A stretch of DNA of 7,838 nucleotides, taken from NCBI GenBank assembly GCA_003164655.1, contig PLTW01000060.1:1-7838 (forward strand). Reading direction: 5' to 3'. The stretch comes from Actinomycetota bacterium (GTDB taxonomy: Bacteria; Actinomycetota; Thermoleophilia; UBA2241). A program made the translations under genes and the position numbers. The notes under the pieces were generated by a model. It was given only the letters and a program-made list of their open reading frames with translations, did no database searches and was not told where the DNA came from. Below are positions 1 through 6,081 of this stretch, piece after piece (position 1 is the stretch's first letter; the number at the start of each line of letters is the position of its first letter).

Positions 1-11
1 CGGGCGTGGAA

Positions 12-3000
12 TCAATCATCTAGCCGCGACAACATCCGATCGCTCGGGCTACGCCGGCCTGCCAGCACGGCGCTTAGTGTAGCCCTGTCGACCTCGGCCC
101 GCTCAGCGAATCCTGTAACGGTCTCTCTGCGGCATCGCTCCCGGACACGCTCAAGCACCGCCTGCTGGTGTGCCTCCGCCTCGGCATTCATGCTCGACAA
201 ACGCGGCAGGGCGTCCCTCAGCTTTTCGACCGTTCCATCGCTTGTCTCACCAGTGCCGGAGGCGAAGTCACCGACAGCATGCGCCGACAGCTGTGCCTCC
301 CTCGCAAGGGCGCGCAGGCCGTACTTATCACATGCCTCCCGCACCATCGCCCGCAGTTCACCGTAGCCCCCGCCCGACGTCCCGTAATGAATCTGCCCCT
401 CGGGGTCGTCGCCGGTCTGCGAGCGTTCCTCCCAACGGTTGGCCTCCTTGCCGATGAACCGCACACCGTTGGTCTCGGGTACGCGGATGTGACGCCGCTC
501 CAAGACTCCTGAGTCCGTGTAGTCGCCGCCGATGAACTTCGTCTCAGGGTGCAGGTGGTAGCGAGCCACGGCGTCGCGATAGGTCCTAAGAAGCTCCGCC
601 GGTACCGGCTCGCCCGTGTCGCGGTCGAAACAGTGGAGCACCGCGACGGCCGGATCGGGATTGAACGGTGAGACGACCTTGGGTTCCCAGGTCGCTAGCG
701 ACCTGCCGTTACCGGCCCCGTCGCCAGACAGCGCCAGAGTCAAGGCGACCCGCTCGGCGCGACTCTTGACCTGGTAGGCGTTCAGAAATCCGAAGGGGCG
801 CACCTGCTGGTCGTAGGGCTTGCCCTCGTTGTAGGTGTCAAACCAGTGCAACAGGTGAGGCCGGGTGGCCGCATAGCGGCTGATGGCGACCGCATCGAAG
901 CCCGGTAGCCCGTCGAAGTCGACCTGCTGTGAGTGACCGGCAGCGGCGGCCTCCACGATGCGATACCACAGATCGTGCTGCCAGCGCTCGACGCCAAGCT
1001 CTGTAAGTCGCACACGCGGTGCGGGAACCGAGTCCGGCGCTTTCTTCTCGGGGTAGGGCGCCAGCAAGTAGCCCAGGCCGTGGGCCGAGGCTTTACGCAG
1101 CACCGGCTGCGCGCCGTGGTCGATGTTGAACAGCACGTAACGCTTGTCGGAGACGGCGAAGCAGTAGAGCGGGTCCTCGTGGTCGGGGTCATCGAGGCTG
1201 TGGTTAGCGTCCTCAACCTTGAACAGCTCGTCGCCTGAGTGGTAGGGGTTGAGCTGCTCAAACCAGCGCCGTACGCGCTCGCAGCGCTCCCGAAACTCCG
1301 GCCCCGTCACCCCCGGCGGGCAGGCCAAGGCCATGCTGTCGGTGTCGCAGAAGGCCCAGCTTAAGCCCTCGCTTGTGGCAAGCGACTCGGCCAGCGCCAG
1401 CATGAGGCGTGCCCCTGCCGTGGTCAGCGTGGCAAGCAACGGATGAAAGAAGCGCCCCGGTTCCTCGACCGATGCGAGCTTGGCCGTGCGCGGCTGTTCG
1501 TCTGTCGTGTAGTAGGTGACCTCGCGCTTACGGGCGTAGTCGACCACGTTCAACTCGACGAAGATGCCATAGCAGGCCGCGTTGGCGGCGATCTTTAGAG
1601 CCTGCTGTTCGGCGTCCAAGCGCTCGCGCTCAGGACCCGCCGGCAAGGCGGACCTGCGGCGCTTGATTGAGCTACGCAGCTCGATCAGACGCAGGTAGAA
1701 GTCCTCGCTGTTGGGGTCGATGCGGTAGTCGGGATTGCCGAGAATGTCGATGGGCTTGAGGCCCTGCTGTCTCTCGCACGCTGTGAAGGCCAGGGCACGC
1801 CGTATTGTCGGTGCCTTGCCGCTGAGAAGTTTGGCGGCGATGACGTCAGCCAGCGTGACCCAGATCGGCTTGTCGGTCGTTAGGTAGTTGAGGCCGATCG
1901 AGTAAGCCGGGTTGTGGGCGTCATAGGGGGCGCGCACAGGAAAGAGGTCGGCTTGGGGCTCGACCTGCACGAGCACCCAGAGCTTGCGCCAGGTCTCAGG
2001 CCGGGCAAGGTCTGCCAGACTCACCTGCTCGACGAACGCCTGGGTCTCGGCGGTCGCCTCGTGCCAGTCGATGCCCTGGGCTGTGACGAAGCGCCACAGG
2101 CCCGTAAGGACCGAGATGGTGGCATACATCGAGAGAAAGTCACAGTAAAGGACACGGCAGATGAGGCGCCGCAGGTGGACCTCCGAGCGCCCGCCGAAGT
2201 AGCTGCTCATGATGAGACCGACAAGCGATGGCGGCACGTCGGGCTGCAAGGCGCGCCAGGGCTGCACGCCCATCTCACGCAGGCAGGCCTTGCCGATGGA
2301 GGCCTCGCTGTAGATGGCAGAGACGGGAGTCTGGTTAAGGCCAAAGCTCCTGTAGCGGGTAGCGAGGCGCTCGTAGCACTCCCAGGTCACCTGCACGTCG
2401 TTACGCAGGTAGCGCAGGTATCTGGCGTCAAGCTCCCGACCGTGCTCTGCATCGGTCTTGCGATGAGGTGTATCGAGCAACTCGCCAAGCGATGCCAGCG
2501 AGTGTGGCCGGCCAGTCAGGGCGGTGCCCAGCGAAAGCACGTCGCAGAAAAAGCCGCGCCGCGTGTTGCGCCATTTGCCGCGCCTCCTCCAGGATCGGGC
2601 CGTGCGCTGCCCTCCCGGCGAGGCGAAGTCGATCAGCGCGACGGTGCGCGAGAGGTGCTTGATACGCAGGTGCGGCCAGCTCTGGCGAAGTGCAAACGAA
2701 AATCCGCCGCCCATCTTACGACCCTTGGCGGGCTCGTGGTGGTAGGCCAGGCGAGCCAGATCGAAGGACATGTTTGCCCCGATGATGAGGGCATTCTGGC
2801 GGTAGGCCAGGCGGTAGACGATCTGTTCGTCAAAGTCTGTGACGGTGCGCAGCACGAGGTTGTGGCGGCGCACGTAGTCACGCAGCCGCCGGAGCTCGCG
2901 CGTGCTCAGGGCGTCAGGATCATAGAAGAGACCCTCCTCGATCAGCTCACCGTCACGGTGCACCTGATAGTTACCTACGCGGGGCCGCTGTTCGGCTCCG

Positions 3001-3161
3001 GTGGTCGTCTCGATGTCGAGCGTGAGTGACAGTGGGGAGGGACCCCAGGGGGCCCCTCCCTTCTTGTTGTGGTCACGGCGCTTGTCGTCGTCCTTGCGCG
3101 TGGGCGGTACACAGTAGGCGCGCACGGCGATCGGCCGCTCTTCGGGTGCGGGCGCGTTCAT
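12..3161 (-). CDS. Family B DNA polymerase with 3'-5' exonuclease and C-terminal HTH-like repeats
   Basis: A 1049-residue family B DNA polymerase, expected to replicate the element's DNA with proofreading. All exonuclease motifs are visible: Exo I DIE (D49, E51), Exo II with N130 and D134, Exo III YLRND (D255). YFGGR (321-325) is the exo-pol linker motif. The polymerase motifs follow: motif A DFLSMYA (D341; the usual Pro is Ala), motif B KIAANAACYG (K523-G532, one residue longer than canonical K-x3-NS-x-YG), motif C CDTDS (D606, D608) and KRY (673-675). About 230 residues of unassigned sequence follow. Two segments near the end (about 947-988 and 1011-1049) look like XRE-type helix-turn-helix units, unusual for a polymerase. 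Insertions between motifs A and B exist, but I cannot say whether they are TPR1/TPR2 of protein-primed enzymes. I start it at the ATG at 3161, which overlaps the upstream stop (ATGA) and follows GGAGG by 4 nt. A start at 3290 would overlap the upstream gene by over 130 bases. The stop is TGA. Confidence 0.95.
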   Translation of the reverse strand: MNAPAPEERPIAVRAYCVPPTRKDDDKRRDHNKKGGAPWGPSPLSLTLDIETTTGAEQRPRVGNYQVHRDGELIEEGLFYDPDALSTRELRRLRDYVRRHNLVLRTVTDFDEQIVYRLAYRQNALIIGANMSFDLARLAYHHEPAKGRKMGGGFSFALRQSWPHLRIKHLSRTVALIDFASPGGQRTARSWRRRGKWRNTRRGFFCDVLSLGTALTGRPHSLASLGELLDTPHRKTDAEHGRELDARYLRYLRNDVQVTWECYERLATRYRSFGLNQTPVSAIYSEASIGKACLREMGVQPWRALQPDVPPSLVGLIMSSYFGGRSEVHLRRLICRVLYCDFLSMYATISVLTGLWRFVTAQGIDWHEATAETQAFVEQVSLADLARPETWRKLWVLVQVEPQADLFPVRAPYDAHNPAYSIGLNYLTTDKPIWVTLADVIAAKLLSGKAPTIRRALAFTACERQQGLKPIDILGNPDYRIDPNSEDFYLRLIELRSSIKRRRSALPAGPERERLDAEQQALKIAANAACYGIFVELNVVDYARKREVTYYTTDEQPRTAKLASVEEPGRFFHPLLATLTTAGARLMLALAESLATSEGLSWAFCDTDSMALACPPGVTGPEFRERCERVRRWFEQLNPYHSGDELFKVEDANHSLDDPDHEDPLYCFAVSDKRYVLFNIDHGAQPVLRKASAHGLGYLLAPYPEKKAPDSVPAPRVRLTELGVERWQHDLWYRIVEAAAAGHSQQVDFDGLPGFDAVAISRYAATRPHLLHWFDTYNEGKPYDQQVRPFGFLNAYQVKSRAERVALTLALSGDGAGNGRSLATWEPKVVSPFNPDPAVAVLHCFDRDTGEPVPAELLRTYRDAVARYHLHPETKFIGGDYTDSGVLERRHIRVPETNGVRFIGKEANRWEERSQTGDDPEGQIHYGTSGGGYGELRAMVREACDKYGLRALAREAQLSAHAVGDFASGTGETSDGTVEKLRDALPRLSSMNAEAEAHQQAVLERVRERCRRETVTGFAERAEVDRATLSAVLAGRRSPSDRMLSRLDD

Positions 3162-3676
3162 GACGCCTCCAGCCCAGCAGCTGCGAACTGTTCGGGCAGG
3201 CCGAACTCCTCCCACCAGCGCCGGCCGTGTAGTTCGGTCAGGCGCTCGTCGAGCCACTCCAGAAACAGAGCGACCCAGCCCAGCAGACAACCGACGATCA
3301 TGAGCAGCCAGTCGCCAGCCGCCCGCACACAGGCAGCCGCCTTGAGTGCCGGGCTGCCCTCGGGATTGAGAAGCGTCTCTTTGGGCCAGTCCTTCTTGCC
3401 GTCGTCTGTGGCGCGGTGGAGGTTGCCCAGGAAGGGCACGGTGAATTGTGCGTCGTTGTGGCGGCCGGCCGGATGCTCGTCTTCGATGGGCGAGCGGCCT
3501 TGCTGCTCGGCGCGGTGCTCGTAGCAGACCAGGTGCTCGGGCTCATCGCCTGTGATCTGGCGCCAGTCGGTCACCGGACAGCCGGACACGCTGCAGCGCG
3601 GCTTGCGCGTGCCGAAGCGCTCGTAAGCGTCCTCGGCGCGGGCCTCGGCGTCTGAGGGAAGCTGGGTCTTTGCCAT
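3158..3676 (-). CDS. Small Cys/His-cluster protein with one predicted membrane segment, function unknown
   Basis: A 172-residue protein that I do not recognise. Near the N-terminus C28, C33, C51 and H54 form a C-x4-C-x17-C-x2-H arrangement that could bind zinc. From about 123 to 142 (WLLMIVGCLLGWVALFLEWL) runs a hydrophobic stretch long enough for one transmembrane helix, followed by a Trp- and acid-rich tail of about 30 residues. A possible reading is a membrane-anchored protein with a metal-binding cytosolic head, but that is inference. The ATG at 3676 is preceded by AAAGGA, a usable ribosome binding site. The TGA stop overlaps the polymerase ATG, so this protein and the polymerase are probably made together. 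It could help place replication at the membrane, but no family supports that. It begins 18 bases after the stop of the upstream HTH gene. Confidence 0.8.
   Translation of the reverse strand: MAKTQLPSDAEARAEDAYERFGTRKPRCSVSGCPVTDWRQITGDEPEHLVCYEHRAEQQGRSPIEDEHPAGRHNDAQFTVPFLGNLHRATDDGKKDWPKETLLNPEGSPALKAAACVRAAGDWLLMIVGCLLGWVALFLEWLDERLTELHGRRWWEEFGLPEQFAAAGLEAS
3166..3170 (-). promoter_or_regulatory. Ribosome binding site of the DNA polymerase gene
   Basis: GGAGG on the minus strand lies 4 nt before the ATG at 3161, inside the end of the upstream gene. Together with the 4-base ATGA overlap it fixes the polymerase start and implies translational coupling. Confidence 0.75.
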
Positions 3677-3694
3677 TGTTGTGTCCTTTCATGA

Positions 3695-4279
3695 CTAGGC
3701 CACCAGGATTCGATAGACGGCCTGGAATGGTTCGGTCTGTGTCTCTGCCAGTCGGTAGAGGGTGTTCTCTCCTAGCTCAAAAGGGTGGCTGACTCCCTTG
3801 GTGTCGGTCACGCCCTGCCCAGCGAACTCCTCGAGCATGGAGGCGTCGTTTGTGCGCAGGAACTCAGCGACCGCGCCCATGTAGCGGCCAGCCCGGTGGG
3901 CCGACTCATAGTCGGGCAAGATCACCCGCACCTCGTGCCCGCGCGAGAAGATGAGCATCTCGCGCTGGCGGGCATCGGGACCGATGCGCCAACGTGAGTG
4001 TTCCTTGCGAGCGACCCCGGTGCGCGTCAAGTAGGAACGCAGGCGCTCCGGGGCGACGTGCAGACGGCGGGCCGCCTCGCTTAAGGTCTCGCCCTCGCGC
4101 ACCCCCTTGAGACCCTCCTCTAACTGCGGGTCCCACGGTCGCGCCTTGGCGATGGGAGCGACGTGGGGCTCGTGATGGCGCGGGTGGCCCCGCGCTTGGC
4201 TGCGCGAGAGGCCTTGCGCGCGGCCGTGGGCAACACGGCGCTCGTACTCGGCTTTGTAGTTACGCTTGCGGGCGGCCAT
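3695..4279 (-). CDS. Helix-turn-helix protein with basic N-terminus
   Basis: A 194-residue protein with three parts. Residues 1-35 are very basic (RKRNYKAEYERR, then LSRSQARGHPR), a type of N-terminus I associate with mobile-element proteins of high-GC bacteria. Residues about 54-85 contain a helix-turn-helix (GETLSEAARRLHVAPERLRSYL) resembling those of resolvases and regulators. Residues about 108-194 form a compact alpha/beta-looking domain with the signatures GRYMGAVAEFLRTND and GVSHPFELGENTLYRLAE, which I cannot name. DNA or nucleic acid binding is likely; the precise role is unknown. The ATG at 4279 shares its A with the TGA stop of the Mom-like gene (TGATG), a reinitiation arrangement. 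A TTG nine bases upstream is in frame but less likely. The stop is TAG. Confidence 0.82.
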   Translation of the reverse strand: MAARKRNYKAEYERRVAHGRAQGLSRSQARGHPRHHEPHVAPIAKARPWDPQLEEGLKGVREGETLSEAARRLHVAPERLRSYLTRTGVARKEHSRWRIGPDARQREMLIFSRGHEVRVILPDYESAHRAGRYMGAVAEFLRTNDASMLEEFAGQGVTDTKGVSHPFELGENTLYRLAETQTEPFQAVYRILVA

Positions 4280-5016
4280 CACAGCCAACCCTGTTCGACG
4301 GCTTGACGGGCTGATTGGACGTGTAGACTGGAATGCGGCATGAGTTCCTCATCTCTGCCGGGCCTGTGTGGAGTTGTGACCTCTACACAGGCCGTTTCAT
4401 TGGTCAGAGTGATACTCGCTGGCGGGCTTCGGCCACCACGCTTCGGATAGGGTTGCGGCCGACCTCGCAGTCGCCAGCGCCAAGACGGATCGAGCACGTA
4501 GGCATAGCGGTGCTTGGGCAGGCTTGTGCGGGCGACGACGGCAAGGCCGGTGCGCCGCAGGTGGGCGACCGAGTTCGAGCCAAAGCGCGACGAGGCACTG
4601 CGCGGATGGACGTGCACCCCGTCGAGTTCGAAGTAGCGTTCGGGCTCGGTGGTACCGAGGTACGTCCAACCCGAGGCCTGGTAGATCGTGCCGACGTGGT
4701 CGGCGGCCGGGTCGGCAAAGCTCACGAGCGCCTTGTAGCTGCCGTCCTTCCGCAGAGCCCGCAGGATCAGCGACAGCACCCGGCTTTCATTGTTAGGTGG
4801 CAGGTCGTCGGCCATCCAGAAGCGTGCCAGGGTGGCGACGTCGGCCGGACATGCACCGGCCAGCAGGTGGTGGGAATGACGTGCACCGGCCGTGAAGATG
4901 CAGGCTCCCACAAGCTCGTCACCATGGTGAACGGCGTAGCAGCGGCGCACGACACCCGGCATCGAGTGCAGGTAGTGACAGTCGACGATTAGGTCGCGAA
5001 TATCGGCGGGCGGCAC
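4279..5016 (-). CDS. Mom-like DNA adenine modification enzyme (GNAT fold)
   Basis: A 245-residue protein resembling the phage Mu Mom family, GNAT-fold enzymes that turn adenine in DNA into N6-carbamoylmethyl-adenine (a glycinamide derivative) and so block restriction. Signatures, numbered from the start chosen here, are HYLHSMP (14-20), LVGACIF (35-41), LARFWMADDLPPNNESRVLS (63-82), LVSFADP (97-103), GTIYQASGWTYLG (109-121) and YAYVLDPSWRWRLR (171-184) before PYPK. About 50 residues after PYPK form an extra tail without recognisable motifs. The frame stays open upstream to 5142, but that part is the tRNA read as protein. I therefore start at the GTG at 5016, with a weak AGG about 8 nt upstream. 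No ATG lies between the tRNA and the first conserved motif. The gene begins 26 bases after the tRNA and ends in TGATG with the HTH gene. The family call is from memory of motifs, so substrate and product need testing. Confidence 0.8.
   Translation of the reverse strand: MPPADIRDLIVDCHYLHSMPGVVRRCYAVHHGDELVGACIFTAGARHSHHLLAGACPADVATLARFWMADDLPPNNESRVLSLILRALRKDGSYKALVSFADPAADHVGTIYQASGWTYLGTTEPERYFELDGVHVHPRSASSRFGSNSVAHLRRTGLAVVARTSLPKHRYAYVLDPSWRWRLRGRPQPYPKRGGRSPPASITLTNETACVEVTTPHRPGRDEELMPHSSLHVQSARQAVEQGWL
4361..4393. repeat. 13-bp inverted repeat inside the 3' part of the Mom-like gene
   Basis: GGCCTGTGTGGAG (4361-4373) and CTCTACACAGGCC (4381-4393) are inverted repeats around a 7-base loop. 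A plus-strand RNA would form 12 Watson-Crick pairs and one G-U; the minus-strand mRNA would have one A-C mismatch. It falls at about codons 208-219, in the non-conserved C-terminal tail. A smaller dyad, ATGAG-TTC-CTCAT, lies nearby at 4340-4352. It could be a protein binding site, a structured mRNA element, or an antisense terminator lacking a clear T-run. Confidence 0.7.
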
Positions 5017-5042
5017 GCACTCGACCTGCAGGGTGTGAAGGA

Positions 5043-5119
5043 TGGAGCGGTCGGTCGGGATTCGAACCCGCGTCTTCTCGCTGGTAGAGCGAGGTGTCCT
5101 TCCGCTAGACGACGGCCGC
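5043..5119 (-). tRNA. tRNA-Gly-like gene with encoded CCA and aberrant anticodon and T arms
   Basis: The minus strand folds as a tRNA of 77 nt. The acceptor is GCGGCCG with CGACCGC (six pairs and a C-A mismatch), discriminator U at 5046, then encoded CCA (5045-5043). The D arm is GTCT/GGAC with loop AGCGGAA, keeping A14 and G18-G19. The anticodon stem is a perfect CTCGC/GCGAG, and the T loop is TTCGAAT. The body and acceptor resemble bacterial tRNA-Gly, with G1-C72, C2-G71, G3-C70 and U73 all present. Two parts are odd. The 7-base anticodon loop TCTACCA has C, not U, at position 33 and reads UAC by strict geometry; sliding one base gives U-ACC-A, a glycine anticodon. The T-stem (GCGGG with CCCGAC) needs a bulged A. 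It sits between two genes of one operon, 19 bases after the ParB-like stop and 26 bases before the Mom-like start. A decaying tRNA is the alternative. Confidence 0.8.
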
Positions 5120-5138
5120 AGGGAGTTGGTTGGTGAGT

Positions 5139-5945
5139 TCACGCCTCGACCTTTCGGTAGCCGATCTCTTCGGCCACGTCTGAGACGTTGCGGGCGCCGA
5201 CGGCGAGACGAGCCGCCAGCTCGGCGGCCTCGTCGTCGCCCAGGACGGCCCTGCAGGCCTCGGCGGCATCGTCGGCGCCCCTCCAGTTTTCGAAGTCTTC
5301 GCCATCGTCGAGGGCCACGGCGAGACGCTCGAAGTAACGGGCCAGGCGGCGCTGGTCGCGCCTCTCTTTGGCGGTGAACAGCCGATCGGCAAGGCTCTCG
5401 TGTTCGGCGGGCAGTTGGCCGGGCTGCCGGGGAGACGGCGGCGTGTAGGCGACCCCCGAACGGCTGACGCGTTGCTCGGTCGCCGGAATGGTCTCTGCTG
5501 TTTCGAGCTGTTCGCGAAGGGCAGCGACCGTGGTGGGCGACAAGGCTGTGCGTCGGGCTACCTCCAGATTGGAGATGGCACCATCGGCTTGGAGCAGGCG
5601 ACAGGCCTCGGTGCGCCGGTCGGTCAACGTCAAGGGTCGGCCGTGCGCGGCGTTGAGGGTGAATGCCAAGGTGTGCAGGTCACCGTCTGAGGGCAGCTCG
5701 CGGACCTCGACACGGATCGTCCCCAGTCCGAGGTTTTGAGCGGCGGCGAACCTGTGGAAACCGTCGGCGAGGCGATAACTACCATCATCGACCACCACCA
5801 AGGGCGGCCATGAGTCAGGGCACTCCTGTAGGACGCGCACGTGGTCGGCATCGAGGCCGCCAACGCGCGGCTGTAGGGACGTATCGACGAGGATGCGGTC
5901 GAGCGGAAGCTCAAAAAGCGCGTCGCTGTGTGCGTCTTCAGGCAT
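5139..5945 (-). CDS. ParB-like protein (ParB/sulfiredoxin N-terminal domain plus HTH)
   Basis: A 268-residue protein. Residues about 12-85 form a ParB/Srx-type N-terminal domain: LPLDRILVDTSLQPR, WPPLVVVDDGSYRLADGFHR and EVRELP. DGFHR (61-65) stands where chromosomal ParB has its GERRxRA box, so this resembles the divergent ParB-like proteins of phages and plasmids more than partition ParB. NAAHGRPLTLTDRR (98-111) is a typical link to the helix-turn-helix (about 125-147, SNLEVARRTALSPTTVAALR). The C-terminal half is charged and helical. The role could be DNA binding, partition, regulation or nucleotide-dependent clamp action; no parA is in view. The ATG at 5945 follows AAGGAGGG by 7 nt, a far better start than the in-frame TTG at 5987. 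It is the first gene of the left-pointing operon, and its ribosome site is buried in a leader hairpin. Stop TGA. Confidence 0.88.
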   Translation of the reverse strand: MPEDAHSDALFELPLDRILVDTSLQPRVGGLDADHVRVLQECPDSWPPLVVVDDGSYRLADGFHRFAAAQNLGLGTIRVEVRELPSDGDLHTLAFTLNAAHGRPLTLTDRRTEACRLLQADGAISNLEVARRTALSPTTVAALREQLETAETIPATEQRVSRSGVAYTPPSPRQPGQLPAEHESLADRLFTAKERRDQRRLARYFERLAVALDDGEDFENWRGADDAAEACRAVLGDDEAAELAARLAVGARNVSDVAEEIGYRKVEA

Positions 5946-5948
5946 GAG

Positions 5949-6001
5949 AAAACCCTCCTTGGCTGGCTTGCGGGATGCTGCTGCCAACCGAAGAGGGTTT
6001 T
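5949..6001 (-). promoter_or_regulatory. Leader hairpin sequestering the Shine-Dalgarno of the ParB-like gene
   Basis: In the minus-strand mRNA, AAAACCCUC (6001-5993) pairs with GAGGGUUUU (5957-5949). Past a short imperfect step (UUC against AAG), GGUUGGC (5989-5983) pairs with GCCAGCC (5967-5961), giving a helix of about 19 positions with one mismatch and two G-U pairs. The Shine-Dalgarno AAGGAGGG (5960-5953) lies entirely in the 3' arm. The hairpin ends in UUUU, so it could instead be an intrinsic terminator acting as an attenuator. Either way the operon would need relief of this structure. No known riboswitch class is recognised. Confidence 0.75.
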
Positions 6002-6004
6002 GCT

Positions 6005-6024
6005 CCCGTGTCTTCGCGCACGGG
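6005..6024 (-). promoter_or_regulatory. Second hairpin in the same leader
   Basis: CCCGTG (6005-6010) and CACGGG (6019-6024) make a perfect 6-bp stem with an 8-base loop, three bases before the 5' arm of the Shine-Dalgarno hairpin in the minus-strand transcript. The tandem arrangement suggests a structured leader of about 100 nt rather than a chance fold. It may form an alternative structure with the next hairpin, but I see no clear competing pairing. Confidence 0.55.
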
Positions 6025-6029
6025 TAGAC

Positions 6030-6057
6030 TTGCGTCCTCTATGAGCATCGTTACAAT
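6030..6057 (+). promoter_or_regulatory. Putative promoter of the rightward Cys-pair gene (leaderless)
   Basis: TTGCGT (6030-6035) and TACAAT (6052-6057, five of six matches to the -10 consensus) are 16 bases apart. Transcription would begin at about 6064, the A of the ATG, so the mRNA would have no leader. This agrees with the absence of a Shine-Dalgarno sequence before 6064. The -35 is weak. Confidence 0.5.
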
Positions 6058-6081
6058 AGCACCATGACATCTAACATGCAA
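6053..6081 (-). promoter_or_regulatory. Putative promoter of the leftward operon
   Basis: On the minus strand TTGCAT (6081-6076) and TATTGT (6058-6053) are 17 bases apart, each a partial match to the consensus. The predicted start near 6047 would give a leader of about 100 nt containing both hairpins. The -10 box overlaps the -10 of the rightward promoter on the other strand, so the two would be mutually exclusive. Confidence 0.35.

Noticed and set aside
2740..2815. Repeated 13-mer GGTAGGCCAGGCG at two nearby sites.
   Set aside because: Both copies encode similar short Leu-Ala-Tyr segments of the polymerase exonuclease domain; not a mobile or regulatory repeat.
1914..3029. Long plus-strand open frame of 371 codons.
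   Set aside because: It is antisense to the polymerase gene, whose motifs are intact, and resembles no protein family. High G+C makes such shadows common.
3034..3060. GGGAGGG/CCCTCCC inverted repeat early in the polymerase gene.
   Set aside because: The arms are low-complexity G/C runs encoding a Gly-Pro-rich linker, with several competing pairings; probably compositional.
5082..5088. Amber-suppressor tRNA: CTA follows a T in the anticodon loop.
   Set aside because: The CTA reading needs a shifted 5-base loop. At least two genes here end in TAG (3695 and 6631) and no long gene contains an in-frame TAG, so there is no sign of recoding.
5017..5142. Upstream extension of the Mom-like protein to 5142.
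   Set aside because: The added residues are the translated tRNA plus part of the spacer, and the extension would overlap the end of the ParB-like gene.
5946..6024. Known riboswitch in the ParB-like leader.
   Set aside because: The two-hairpin layout matches no riboswitch consensus that I can recall, so only a structured leader is claimed.
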